This document shows, piece by piece, positions 46,101 to 55,783 of a DNA stretch of 64,000 nt. Below the pieces are notes generated by a model. It ran no database searches and was not told where the DNA came from. It saw only the letters and a list, made by a program, of their open reading frames with translations. The DNA comes from Lasiodiplodia sp. COLG20 (taxonomy: Eukaryota > Ascomycota > Dothideomycetes > Botryosphaeriales > Botryosphaeriaceae). The translations under genes were made by a program, and so were the position numbers. Location of the stretch: assembly GCA_009801085.1 (NCBI GenBank), contig VNWV01000007.1, positions 1,550,001-1,614,000 of the forward strand. Reading direction: 5' to 3'. How positions within the stretch are numbered: position 1 is the first letter of the stretch; every line of letters starts with the position of its first letter.

Positions 46101-46872
46101 AGCGGATGTCGAGAACGATCTGGATGTTACTGAGCAAGATGATCCAGAAGCCGACGCTGGAGATGATACAATGGTCACGGCTGACGAGGGCAACGGGACG
46201 GCTGATGAAGCAGGAGCCGTTGACGCAGAGGACGATGAGGAAGAAGCTGCTGACGACGATAATGATACGTTGGTCACCGCCAAGGAAGAGGAAGAAGGCG
46301 ATGATGATGAGAACGAGGAGGTGCCGACAAGCCAGCAGTCCGCTACGATAGGCGAGGTCAAGCCTCCGTCATCATCTTCCGAACTTCCTTCTGCCGACGA
46401 TTCCTCCAAGCCTACTGCGACTAGTCCTACTACTAACGCCATCACTTCCATCGCTGCGGCCTCCGCGCCCACTGGGACCACCGCAACATCGACGGCTCCC
46501 GCCAGCATTCATGACTCCGCCGATGACGAGAGCGAGCTCTCGGAAATCAATGACGATTCAGACAACGAGGATATGGCGGAGGGTGCGAGAGCGGCACAGC
46601 AGGCCGCGGCCGCTGCCGCTGCCGCCAAGGAGGAAGAGGAGCGCAGGGCGAAGAAAGAGGAAGAAGAGAAGGCGAAGGAGGAAGGAAAGAACGGAAAGAA
46701 GAAGAAGAAGGGGGATGAGGAGAAAAAGGCGACACCGGCGAAGAAGACGAGGGGTGGTGGACCGGGATCGAGGGGCGGTGGTAAGGGGAGGGGTAGGGGT
46801 GGCAGGGGAAGGGGACGAGGAGGCGCGAACGCGAACGCTACGGCGGGAGGGGAGGGTGCTGGTGCGGCTTAG
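40132..46872 (+). CDS. HIR3: histone transcription regulator 3 homolog (HIR complex, CABIN1-like)
   Basis: One 6.7-kb exon encodes 2246 aa. Hir3/CABIN1 is the large scaffold of the HIR histone chaperone complex, which deposits H3-H4 independently of replication. The N-terminus (MFKAINIESDVESDEEVDDT) leads into TPR-like helices (IEEALKLYQTALKYHSEGPK). An acidic region follows at about 345-430, then long helical repeats (AARGWYFLMGSIALNRFRSQ, KPDNWLSHFMLGKCLWKLYE). From about residue 1745 the protein is low in complexity: Pro/Ala-rich, then Glu/Asp-rich, then Lys-rich, ending in an RGG tail, which could be a target of the methyltransferase in this window. An upstream ATG at 40076 could be spliced in (GTTAGC...GATTAG) to add Met-Ser; both starts are plausible. 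Confidence 0.93.
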   Translation: MFKAINIESDVESDEEVDDTKEIQIEEALKLYQTALKYHSEGPKSYRDAIDAYKALFESDIFKYPESLSEYRRTELHGDPDYDFIFQEDHEAGPTQLGGAADSAPNTLPQILHLSYKNHGQFMLEVVQHSLRERQQALLVLDAAASTAAVDVPLRYFAEALDKDDTDLDLWARTASVAALTGSSRITRFCLEAVLDGDDEGLDSIMRLPGLEEGFAGQQLRELVEKLQDTLSLLQEPLSDLRRRKLSAALKRRLAPFSFAPLPADVKQREALEQALSRPSPHIALNPVKSDWTHVGDAILNEFLQEQQRLVDPGPGILVTLSLSDLPQDTVESQQPSTNSAPEGTPAEQSKHATETQANDEETDGKALGETGEDTEMKEAADDKTDQEGAKNGEGASVEASDRPNAPSRKRSTESAGLPESAEGGRGRSKRIRARESIGDASLGNVVAAADASLQQVEDELRQFHEADDWLYEVVGDMLAKLEVKGLRSPKILRDTLRKKRTECTKMEESGFKAASEDLYTILQQLIPQAVPILTGPDTIDMLGSASREAGLNAFLGYTKPSGSERMNRPILDSDYLSKWPPLTDTEGMPIKELMWLWLQSMLRPGAFPDSEDRRSSYMRHLWSDDLKRIVVQAVVNVDDFLYGRVHEELSALDTRILHQQAAGKRQPVNEEDSHLIEMVQTIFELHLDVYSLIKHPTSSVDVSTQILQRERLERWSRLARDAMAYRTTDEQTPIIDELDFRHLWTSTFHLNVSDDVSQEYVVTCIEELKTIANLLPGPAIHVPNNAVMPELSADAAERELTKINMKDCFMKVFQHDEQDPVSVIESLEPILESTNQDDNQPTSRTEVGDSQETEGALTPDAEENSTPIDAHQDPRPSPLKAMTQFVSSADVSLRLSLWQRLRQAYEAIDYPPKAVSCYLRSIEILVKDIKSKAYSETGFEQRSAELLKSIKIIDEIFDRILKVATVENVFECIDEAHMRSSLDAIGELLWLLSTVTVFEDLIRVGQIPQPTFEGRFNSAFTAFMGKLHDTMVRGWLLQWRLLSDAMAQDSQLFPKPTEDKFEYLRHVHYAFGIRGFCSASTKALLRLMKDELLKWFKTDDIPDIETRDTVICQVLYDLYGLFCFTNADDLTEYPSDHDMMDQKTALKIIDFVMYQARKMNVKDLHKTQLGSTIDVVHGYLARTKPSGAEDLLLNKMKYLSFIKSPINPLDLYRCVNGVGDLSTKPIPVKNARIAARGWYFLMGSIALNRFRSQNQKRQAPVPTEDINIASAFFGQDLEYDSERWETWYSQAQAYDYQVDEMVAWSAEKVNKGDPELVQHQRTAIHCYSMAVATAIRNADASEDTANKMAQLYADFGMRIYSSSRDPLSMKAFALKENEERFYSTNQVMKSAPFALMTLVATWKFASGLFRRAIARKPDNWLSHFMLGKCLWKLYEADEEAIPARNRPSAEEVVACFTRAIEELPGKKGSRGEPILEPHYKLLSILYKLVQKRELEPREASEKLQATHYARQVPVFSTDDTENPDEWDDYVLKVLKVLRSADKANWHHRMTARAAYIHYGDPSPADKYMAALTAKSEFSQQIFTKTMQLQVWKPEYERLGRHFVYTTRYTQFFIQLLSETNDRAGMEALAKRVRRRNHEFFEHTKLWQTLCQSYLKMLRRAGQIPEGHEDAVFKSINHEEWTSAAARLETWCHDPETKSSILDVLREAMELRRLNNNLMKATLIDDLIGDTYALLYQQVVPTLQPEPEPPAPPAAPAAPPAVPAPAQPQAPTYERTNMMSMQNIMNIDGAGANEPPPPPPPTAAGAFGVLSMNNSNNPPTTAPTTGTTTPAAIPETAAAIPETAAAAAAAAPKPRAKGVGRRELMRKADAAVTRPVAAPTTPVTNMPIRASPARPSVAEGAGMPGASGPAAQAGDAENARTVGEVPVAVGANGDGAEVGVKSDAMDVDATDAGADADVEGEGEADGDNEGEGEGEGDGEEIEADGEQEPEADVENDLDVTEQDDPEADAGDDTMVTADEGNGTADEAGAVDAEDDEEEAADDDNDTLVTAKEEEEGDDDENEEVPTSQQSATIGEVKPPSSSSELPSADDSSKPTATSPTTNAITSIAAASAPTGTTATSTAPASIHDSADDESELSEINDDSDNEDMAEGARAAQQAAAAAAAAKEEEERRAKKEEEEKAKEEGKNGKKKKKGDEEKKATPAKKTRGGGPGSRGGGKGRGRGGRGRGRGGANANATAGGEGAGAA

Positions 46873-47510
46873 GTATTGATAGCGGCGGCCTTTTTTGTAC
46901 CTATGTGTTTTTCGAAAATGGACCTGGGAAAACAGGAAGAACGGAAACGATGTGGGTAAAGGATAGCATTACGAGCGCGTTGCACACGGGTGGCTGTTAC
47001 AGTGGAGAACTCGATGGCTATATTTTGCAGCTGGACCAGAAGCGATTTTCTTTTCATTTTGATATTATCCTTCATGAAGCAGGGGCCTGAAAGAGGCGTG
47101 GCACGATGATTGATTCATGCCGTCTAGAATGCAGCCAGTAAGCGTCCGAGATGTGGTAAATAAGTTTCACTCCAATGACCGTTAGTACATGCTGCACAGA
47201 CTTCAAAGGGGGGGACGAATCGAGTTGTATTCATTCCCAGCTACGAAACCAGCAATCAGCGTTTCATGAGACAAAGAGCAACATCAAAAACTTGCTGGTA
47301 TTTGCCATACTCGGGGCGGTGAAAAGTAAAAAGCCGTCTCAAAAGGAGCAACGCAATGTAAATAGGAAAAATCCATCTTCTTGCTCAAGGGGAATCGCTC
47401 TCAACCACGACGCGGACCATCAACTTCCTTCATACTCGACAATGTCTGGGTATCACAATATGCCCGCCTTCCTGCAATCGGAATTGCTGTTTCTTCCTTT
47501 CCTTTATCCC
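46873..47510. other. convergent intergenic region
   Basis: About 640 bp between the HIR3 and vip1 stops, AT-rich, 3' UTR-like. Nothing else seen. Confidence 0.5.
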
Positions 47511-48480
47511 TTACGCAGAGGCAGCCGGTTTCTCGGAGGTTGCCGCGGCCGAGGCGGCAGCCGTCTCAGTGCTCTTAGCGCATCCGGCGCAGGCGCACTT
47601 GCCCGGTTCACAAGGGCACTTTCCAGCCACAGAGCTGCAGTTGCACTTGGTCTTGTCGGTACCAGGGACGATCTCGAGCTCGGCCTCCTCGGCGCTGGGG
47701 ACCTTGGCCTCGCCAGTGGCAGACTGGGCACCTTGGGCCTGCTGCTGCTTCTTGAGATCTGCAAGGTGGCGGGCTTCGTTGTGGACGTCAATAACCTGCT
47801 TGTTGCCCTGCTCGTAGAACTGGCGCAGCTTCTGGCCTGTCGGGGTGCCGAGCGCCTTGTCAAAGTAGGAGTTCAGGCTACGCCAGCCGGCGCCGGCCTT
47901 CTGCGAGATAGCGTATTTGGTGTCGACGGCGGCAGCCTTCTCCGAAGCTTTGTAGCGCTCGTCAAACGTCTTGAGCGCCGAGGTAAAGCGGTTCGACACG
48001 CCGTGCTGCTTGTCGAGCTCGAGGGCGCGTTCGATGGCCTTGTCGCTGATGACGTAGCCGTGCGCCAGGTACTCGGCGACGATACGGCCGCGGGGCTTGT
48101 CTTCCTGCGGGATGTTGTGCTCCTCCTTGCCTGCCTCGCCACCTTCGGGCGAAGCCTTGCCGCCAGCCAGCTCGTCAAAAGACTTGGTAGCCATGACCTT
48201 GACCTGCGCGGGTCCAAGCTGCGTGTTGTCGAGCAGCAGCGCCGTCTTCGCAGCCGTCTCCTTCTCGAATGTCACGGTCGCAGATTGCGTGCCTTCGGCG
48301 GTGGGAGTCACGGAAAGCGATTGGATCTTGCCACTGTGAAAGAGGAATGTTAGCTTCGGGGTTGCTTGACGGCGCTGAGGGGGCCGATGGCAGCAGGTGT
48401 ACGTACCAGAAGCTGAAGAAGTCGCGGACCTCCTTCTCGGTGGTCTGAGAGGCAATGTTCTCAACGTGGACGGAAGCCAT
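47511..48480 (-). CDS. vip1: RRM protein of the vip1 family with Cys-rich tail
   Basis: Two exons (48407-48480 and 47511-48333; 73-bp intron) give 298 aa. An N-terminal RRM starts MASVHVENIASQTTEKEVRD, and the splice completes FFSFCGKIQSLSVTPT; the RNP1-like strand is TQSATVTFEKETAAKTALLL. The middle is a conserved helical region typical of fungal vip1 proteins (GYVISDKAIERALELDKQHG, SYFDKALGTPTGQKLRQFYE). Near the end a 20-residue segment carries seven Cys as CxC, CxC, CxC, C (CNCSSVAGKCPCEPGKCACA, then GC), the spacing of small fungal copper metallothioneins. The last ~20 residues are Ala/Ser-rich. Its role is unclear; it probably binds RNA. Confidence 0.9.
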
Positions 48481-49256
48481 TGTTGCGGTAATGCAAAGGT
48501 TGTGGAGATGTCTGTGTGTGGAGGGTGGGTATTGAGGAGTGGTGGATGGAAAGCGGCGAGGGGCGTTGACGTCGTTGAGCTTATGTACTGGGAGTGGGTA
48601 AAGTGCTGGGGGGCGGCGGGGGGCAGGCGCACAGGCGCAGGGAATCATCGAGACGCTCATGCACCGTTGACGTCGCGGCCCGTTGCGTCATTTTGTGTGG
48701 CTGTGCGCGTGGCGAAATTCCGATGGCCGCCACGGAACGGGTAGCGGGGCGGAGACTGCGGCCACGACTACTTTCCAGCATGTGATTGCTGCGGCGGCAG
48801 CTGGATGCGAGAAACGAGATTCCAGCCTGTCGCGTTCTCGTTTTCGCGGCTGCCTGCTCGCGAACGTGCAGCGCGACGCCAAGCCATAGGGTGAACGTCG
48901 CTCCGCCCACCTCCATGGTCACAGTTGACTTTTCGTTGAGTGTGGCTAAGTCGCCCAGAACTTTCAGAAATCTCCAAGGTGGAAGCCAGCCCCGCTGTTA
49001 TACGGCAGGCTTGTTGAGGGTTGCATCCCACGTCCTCGTTCTGGTGTGCATCTCAACTACCTCCCTGTATTGCACATCCTCTTAGGGTACCAACAGACCA
49101 AAGTCATGGCGTATGAGCTTCTTTACAGGAGAGAGGATTGTGTTGGTCGGTATGAAACGGTGAGTAGTGGTACTTCCCTGGACGTACTGTTGCCGCCACG
49201 TAGGTGTCAAAAGAAAGGATCCTCCGCAATTATCTTCGAAAACAACGGCACCCGAC

Positions 49257-49349
49257 TTACGTAGGTAGTTGAAGTTACCATCCGGACGTAGATGTATTTT
49301 TACAAATTCCACATCTGCGTCCGGATGGCAGCTTCAACTACCTACGTAA
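49257..49349. repeat. foldback (MITE-like) element, copy B
   Basis: A 93-bp near-perfect palindrome: two 39-nt arms, 49257-49295 and 49311-49349, agree at 36 of 39 positions around a 15-nt AT-rich loop. The arms start TTACGTAGGTAGTTGAAG and hold CATCCGGACG. It is the best-preserved of three related copies. Confidence 0.88.
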
Positions 49350-51356
49350 TGAGCTTAGATGCATGTGGAAATCGGTTCCGATGGCTCAAATCTTTCCGCA
49401 CTTACTGTGGATCCCACGGTATGTTCACAGGTATGCACATCAGGGTTCAAGCAATGATTGTGCGAAAAAACCGCGACACATGCGGGGTTGAGATTTGGAT
49501 AAGCACGATGATCTTAGGCTCACGTGGTGTATGATGTTGAGAGGGATTTTTGACAAGATCAGTTCTGATGTCTCAGTGGAGTGGATCTCTTTGAGTGAGG
49601 CCAGGAGCAGGAGGTGCAATTGACGAAGTAAAGCCGGTCTGGTCATGCTAACCAAAGTTGCATCTAAGTCTGACAATCGCAGGCAACCGAACAGCGCACT
49701 GGTCATTCAGGGGAAGAAAATCATGGGGTAGATGCGGCGCAGACGCGTCACCGGATGACAGCCGAATGCGGAATGTTTGAGAAAAGCTGAGGCAAAGCGG
49801 AGCCTTCCCTGGATGGGACGATGCTCGCGTGCTGGAATGGATGGCCGTTTCAACGTCGCGCGTGCAGCGAAAGATGAGGCGGTGGTTGCGATCGAAGCTA
49901 AAAAGAAGGTAGTGGTGGACAGACACGGTGGCCGGAAGCTACTGGTTAGTTCAACGCTAAGGAAGCGGATTCGCGGGCGTGAGCGTAATTTACCAGACAG
50001 ACACGGCTTCCCTTATCTCAGGCTGCTGGCAAGCGGCTCCGCGGCAAGTGGGAGCGTGAGCCAGCGGTGAGCAAGCGCAAGCGCCTCGCACCACCTGGCC
50101 ATGGCTGGAACCATCTCTGTCCCTTTTTTCCCGCGAGATCGCCGATGTCAGGCGGGCAGAAGTAATAATATCGAGGCTGGAGTGAGGGGTAGAGGCAGCG
50201 CATGCGACTCTCCCTGGGTGCAATTTCCGAAGCAGTCGACCGTGGCTGGACCTCCGCTAGACTGGCTCCCTGCATCAGCATCCTGCCGAGCAACAACCGT
50301 GGGCAGCCGAACCGTAAGGCTGGCGCCGGGTGGTGCGGAGGAGGAAGACAGGACAGGCGGAGCCGAGGGCGGCGCCTGCGCCTGCGGCTCTTCCGGCAGC
50401 ATTGACAGTGTCGCAAGTCGCACATGGCAAAATACGGCCTGTGGTGAGGACGGAAGGGTGTGCTTCTGCGGTGCGCGTCGGGTCGATTTGCCGCCTGAGC
50501 GCGATGGTCGGCTGCAGCGTCGCACTTGCCCAGGCGCAGTCCGTGCCAGACGGCCAACCAACGGCGGTGCAGGCAAAAAAATCGACGAGAAGGCCGGTGG
50601 AGTGTGCGCGACGGAGGACTAGCAGCGGCAAGTCAGACCGCTCCTTTCTGCGCGCACTCGCGGCGGGTGACTGCCAGCCTGCCCCGACAACGACAACACA
50701 AACAGCCGCCGGAAATGGCGCTGCGAAGGCGCTGCGTCGTCGACTCGAGGCACGTCGTCGACTTTGGCCCGGCGGCGGAGCGGGCACGGGCTGCACGGGC
50801 ATGCAGGTGTAGCCCCAGCCGACATCGGATTGTCCTATCAGCCGACGCGCTGCGGTGAATGCTCGTCGGCGCTAACGGTATACGACATGGCACTGCCGTC
50901 GGATGCTCGACACTGGAAGATCATGGGCATGGGCCGCACAAGGCCACGCCCGGCGCTGGACGTCGTCGCAATGCGCAACAGCGCGCGGCCACGGTCGTCG
51001 ACGAGCGCGCGTGCCGGACGGCGGGCGTGAAGCAGCGGCGACGGCGGGCGGGCGAGGCGGTCGGAGAAGGGGCGGCGATCTGCTGACCCCGGATTCGTGA
51101 ACGTTCGGCGGGGGCTGCTGGCTGGGAGACTCGGGCGCACAGGCCAGGCTGGTCGCTCGCACCGCATTTGCACGGCGCTGATCTCGGTGCTTGGCCGTGT
51201 TGTGGCGCCTGCGAAGGATAAAACCTTGAGGCCGCTTCCGTCTCCTGTCCTGCATCTTCTCACCTTCGTCAGCTATCGCGCAATCGCTATAGAACTGATA
51301 GCTCGTCTCTCTCAGCAGCTCCCCCGTCAAGCGTCGACACGTGCCCGGCTCGCTGC

Positions 51357-51363
51357 TATAAAT
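51357..51363 (+). promoter_or_regulatory. TATA box of the MFS transporter gene
   Basis: TATAAAT lies 74 bp before the start codon, a normal spacing for a TATA box giving a short leader. Confidence 0.55.
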
Positions 51364-51430
51364 CTGCGAAGAGCCTGGCCCTCGTCAAGCGCTGGCAGAA
51401 CCGTAAGATCAAAACTGAGTTGAAGAGAAC

Positions 51431-53180
51431 ATGTTTCTTACCCACCAGAGAAGATATCCTCGCGACCCGAGCAAGTTTCCCACCTCGCAGCTCTTTGTGC
51501 TTGGTACGTCGCCCGCCTCTTCTGTGCCGCTCGCGCTGACCCTTTCCGCCAGCACTTGTCCGAGTTGCCGAGCCCATTGCCCTCACTTCCATCTTCCCCT
51601 ATGCCTGGAAGCTGGTCCTGCACTACAAGGCCACCGACGAGAACAATGCCGCCTTCTACTCGGGCATCCTCATCTCGGCCTTCGCCCTCGCCGAGGCCCT
51701 CACCGGCATGTACTGGGGCGGCCTGAGCGACCGCATTGGCCGCAAGCCCGTCCTGCTGCTGGGCTGCGCCGGCACGCTTCTCTCGCTCCTGGTCGTCGGT
51801 TTCGCCACAAACTTCTGGATCGCCCTGATCGGCCGCGCCCTCGGCGGCATCCTCAACGGCAACATTGGTGTCATCCAGACCATGGTTGGCGAGATTGTCC
51901 ACAAGCCCGAGCATGAGCGTGAGTCCTGCAACCCCCTCCTGAAGCGGAAGAAATGCTGATGTTGGTCCAGCGCGCGCATACGCCGTCATGCCCTTCGTTT
52001 GGTCCGTCGGAACTATCGTTGGCCGTAAGTACTGCCTCGAGAGCATGTGAATATGCCGTGCTGACGACCCCCAGCCTCGATTGGCGGATACTTCGCCGAG
52101 CCCTCGAAGAACTTCCCCGCTCTCTTCCCCCCGGGCTCGCTCTTCGACAGGTTCCCCTATCTCCTGCCAAACCTGATCTGCGCTCTTATGCTTTTCGGCT
52201 CCATTATTGCTGGCTATCTGTTCTTGGAGGAGACTCACCCGGATATGCAGCCCTGGAGCACTGCCGAGGACCTGCAAGACACGCATGCCGAGACGCCTCT
52301 CATGCCCACTGCTGGTGCCACGGCCCACGCAGCCGCCAACCTGGCAACCGAGTCCTACGGCACCTTCGACAATGTTGACGTCCAGCGCGAAGAAACCTGG
52401 ACCGTGAAGGCCGACGGCGCCGACGCCCCCGTCTCTCACTCTGTCTTTTCGAAGAATATCATGATGCTCGTCATTGCTCTTGGTATCTTCACCTACCACA
52501 GCATGACCTATGATGTGCTGCTTCCCATCTTCTTGCAAGACCATCGTGCCCACCACACCAAGGCTCTCAGCGTCCCGCTGGCGGGTGGCCTGGGAATGAC
52601 AATCCAGCAAGTCGGCCTGATCCTCAGTATCAACGGCATCATCGCCCTGGTCATCCAGGCCGTCATATTCCCTCTGATGGCCGCCTGGTTGGGCGTTTGG
52701 CGCCTCTTTGTCGTCGTCACCGTCGGCCACCCCATCGCCTACTTCATCGTGCCGTACCTGGTCATCCTGCCCGAGCATTTGCTCTACCCGGCCCTTTACG
52801 GCTGTCTCACCGTCCGCAACTTCTTTTCCATCCTCGCCTACCCTCTTCTTCTCATCCTCATCAAGGAAGCCTCGCCATCGCCTTCGGTCCTGGGCAAGAT
52901 CAACGGCTTGGCCGCAAGTACTGGCGCCGCATGTCGCACTGTCGCTTCTCCGATCGCAGGTCTGCTGTACGGAGCCGGCGCTCATGCAAGCTTCACCGCT
53001 CTGCCCTGGTGGGTCAGCGCTCTGATCGCCGTCGTTGCCTCGGCTCAGATTCCGTTCATCAAGCGTGAGAACAAGCGCGAGACGCACGTGAAACCCGTTG
53101 CGAAGTGCCGCCTCATGCCTGCCGAAAGCCCGGATTGGAAGCAGGAGATTGTCCACATTACCGTCGAGGAAGAACCTTGA
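51431..53180 (+). CDS. major facilitator superfamily transporter
   Basis: Four exons (51431-51503, 51553-51918, 51971-52024, 52075-53180; introns of 49, 52 and 50 bp) give 532 aa. About 12 membrane segments are visible in two halves. The MFS signature between TM2 and TM3 is GMYWGGLSDRIGRKPVLLLG, and the second conserved arginine site reads GRALGGILNGNIGVIQTMVG. Splicing restores LALVRVAEPIALTSIFPYAW, KPEHEPRAYAVMPFVW and GPSIGGYFAEPSKNFP. A polar cytosolic loop lies at about 270-320. The overall pattern resembles the YCR023C / zinc-induced-facilitator-like fungal group. Substrate unknown. No partner gene is adjacent. Confidence 0.93.
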
Positions 53181-55783
53181 ATTAATAATGAGCTCAACGA
53201 AAACTCGCTGGACGAAAGAACAAAAAGGAGCAAAAAAAGTGGATAAATGACGAATTTTCAAAAAGAGAGTCAATGGTGTTGGGACGAAACGGTTTCTTAG
53301 GGTTGCTTTGCGGCTACCATGGATGCTCTGTTTCTTGTTCATGCTTGTTCATCCTTCGATTCGCTTCTGGAGTAGAAGGAACCGGAGTTTTTCGAGGTGT
53401 TGGCGTTTCATACGAAGCCAGGTTGTGGAGTCTGATTGTCCTTGGTTTTTCGGAGTCTGCATCTCTTCTCGATGGCAGATTAGATGGTTGAGCGTTGAAG
53501 CGTGTCCTCTAGCGTTCAAAGCGATGTTGATGTGAATGGTTCGAGAGCACGACTTAACGCCTGGTTTGCTTGTCTGTTGGCGTTTGTTTTTGTTGGCTTG
53601 GGCTTTCTGTCTTCTTCTCAGTCTTTCTGTTTGTATTGTTCATAATCCCGGTCGGGAGTTATCCCAACTGGCGCCGTACATAAATGAGTGTAAAGGTTAA
53701 TGGGAGAATAAATCATGCAGAAAAACACTCGCTGTCGTTCCAAGAGCAAGCCGAAACAGGTTGAACAAATCTGGGTCTGATGTGTATATATTAAGGCAAC
53801 CCGCATCACGTGCAATTGCCTCACTGTGGGCCGAAATGGTGTTGGAGCGTTGGCAGATGATGAAAATGGTCGCGTGGCCACATTGTTTAATTTCAAGACG
53901 CAGTTTGCTTTTCGCCCTCGTTCCACAGCATGCTACGAGATCTACGTTGCTGAGACGCACCGGTTGTTTTTCGTGGTGGGGTGTGAGTGGGTGCGGCCAC
54001 CGCCTTTTGCGATAGATATCCACAGAGAAGGGATCTACGGTCCGTCTTTAAAGTTAGGATGCTCAACCTAACCAATATCTCTTCTCTCTTGCAAGAGTAC
54101 TGTTAATTCAACAGTTCGCCTAACTCTGTCTCCTTTTCCTTTGCCGTTCACCGCTCTTCAGCACGTTACACGCCACCTTTTCGCTGTGCATTGTATTCGC
54201 ACTCGTATCCGTCAGATCGTCTTCAATAGCAGTGTCGATCCAGCTGACGTCCAAATAACCTTTGTTTCTCTTCAAGTCCGCGCGCCGAGCCACGCCAAGG
54301 AAGGCGAGTCCCAATGGTAATACGATTCGGCCGTAGGACAACCAGTCACCAGTCATCATTCTTTTCGTACCACTTTCATGAATCGCCGCAGTAGTCGGCC
54401 GTATGAATGCTATGTTCGAACATGGCATGGATTCGGCGCCTTTTTGCAGGATCGAAAGGGGTCTGGAGCGCAATCGTCGGATAGCTAGGAATTGGTTCGC
54501 AGGCAATGGGCTTTCAAGATGGTGCTAAGGAATAAAGAATATTCAGTTGTAGCAACCGTAGAACAGTTATTCTTCTGTATATACACTGCACATTCTGAAT
54601 AGTTGTGGGTCAGATTTGCTCCTCGAGCGCGCGGTTTCAGCTCAAGGGTTGTCTGCAGGAACGAGAGAAACGGCCGTACGCCTTCAGACGTTCGACGTTG
54701 ATGCTTTCTTTCAGAAAGAGAAAAGGCGAGGCTCTTCTTCTTTTCCTGACACGGCCGTAAGCAGCGTACAAAAGTAGAGATGTGCAGAAACCAATCGGCG
54801 ATCACTCGCCTACTCAGACCATCCCAACTTCGCCATATGCCGCACGGCCATAGAGAGCCAGACGTTTGAAGTTGTGTGCAGCCTTGCTTTCCATTCCGCC
54901 TTGCCTACGCCTCAGCCTTGTTTTTCACGAAATCAGATCTTATTGTACGCCGCAACTGCGTTGAACCCCCGTTACTGGCATTTGAGAAGGTGGGAAGGGT
55001 CAAGTCTTCACTCATCCCTCTCCCCGTGCACCAACCCCAAAGCAAAGACCCACACAAGCACCCACCACCGTCCGTAACCAAGCGCACGCACAGAGTAGTT
55101 ACTCGGTCGCGTAGACATGCTTGTATCACACCCCTCGACTCCCATTGGCCACCCCTTCTGCGCGCATCCCGATGAAGCATTCCGGCCCCCAGCCCAGAGC
55201 AACAACTTCAAACATCTATAGAAAGGGCGACTGCGTTGCATGGTGCAGATACGGCGGGGGTGGAGGGCAGGTGGTGCGACATCTGTGCGTAAGACAGAAA
55301 GGTGGAGGGGGGTTGATGGAGCTGGTTGGTTGGAGAGAGAGCGCTAAGAGGTGAATGGCCGCCCTTTCTCAGGCGAGGTGAGACAGACCTACTTCACGCA
55401 TATGTGCCTGTGTGATTGGAAATTCCTTAATCGATTGGTTCCCGATCTCCGTGAAGGTTACTGTGCAAACAACCGGCTAGGCTTGCCTGCCCTTCTTTTT
55501 TGCCCCTCTCTACAAGATTCCAAAAAAAAAAAATAGCCACTTCCGCTACCATGATACCAGCGACGCCAACGCTCGTGTAGCAGAACATGGAACAATGCTC
55601 CAAACCACCACGCAAAGGATCGCAAACCATCTTATTTTGAACGTCCATCCTTTACTCATCCAGTTGCTAGGTATTCCCGAGCAAACTACATGCTCATAAG
55701 CACAAGCAAAGAAGCTTTGAGCGCGCTTGTGCCTGTACGGCTTCGCCGCTAAATCTGAGCTTTCCGATGTTCATGCTCTTCCT
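53181..55783. other. long intergenic region
   Basis: About 2.6 kb, AT-richer than its surroundings. Minus-strand ORFs of 128 codons (54120-54506) and 106 codons (54485-54805) show no domain or family resemblance, so I do not call them genes. An A12-13 run lies near 55519-55532. No RNA gene seen. Confidence 0.5.

Larger units (their letters stand above)
48481..51430. other. long gene-poor region
   Basis: About 2.95 kb without a gene I can support. It contains the foldback element at 49257-49349. From about 49.75 to 51.35 kb the sequence is GC-rich with many overlapping ORFs in all frames (up to ~180 codons), which look like composition artefacts: Arg/Ala/Pro-rich and without domains. An unannotated non-coding RNA or long leader is possible but not shown. 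Confidence 0.5.

Noticed and set aside
45447..46508. 353-codon minus-strand Ser-rich ORF
   Set aside because: Antisense of the acidic low-complexity tail of HIR3; Ser/Ala-rich composition is a direct consequence.
50018..50622. Overlapping ORFs of 170-180 codons on both strands
   Set aside because: Arg/Ala/Pro-rich, open in many frames at once, no splice signals restoring a domain; typical of GC-rich non-coding DNA.
51438..53342. 634-codon minus-strand ORF opposite the MFS gene
   Set aside because: Antisense of a spliced MFS gene whose splice sites and membrane segments are clear; the antisense product has no family resemblance.
54120..54805. Two minus-strand ORFs of 128 and 106 codons
   Set aside because: No recognisable domain, no splice arrangement joining them to a protein-like sequence.
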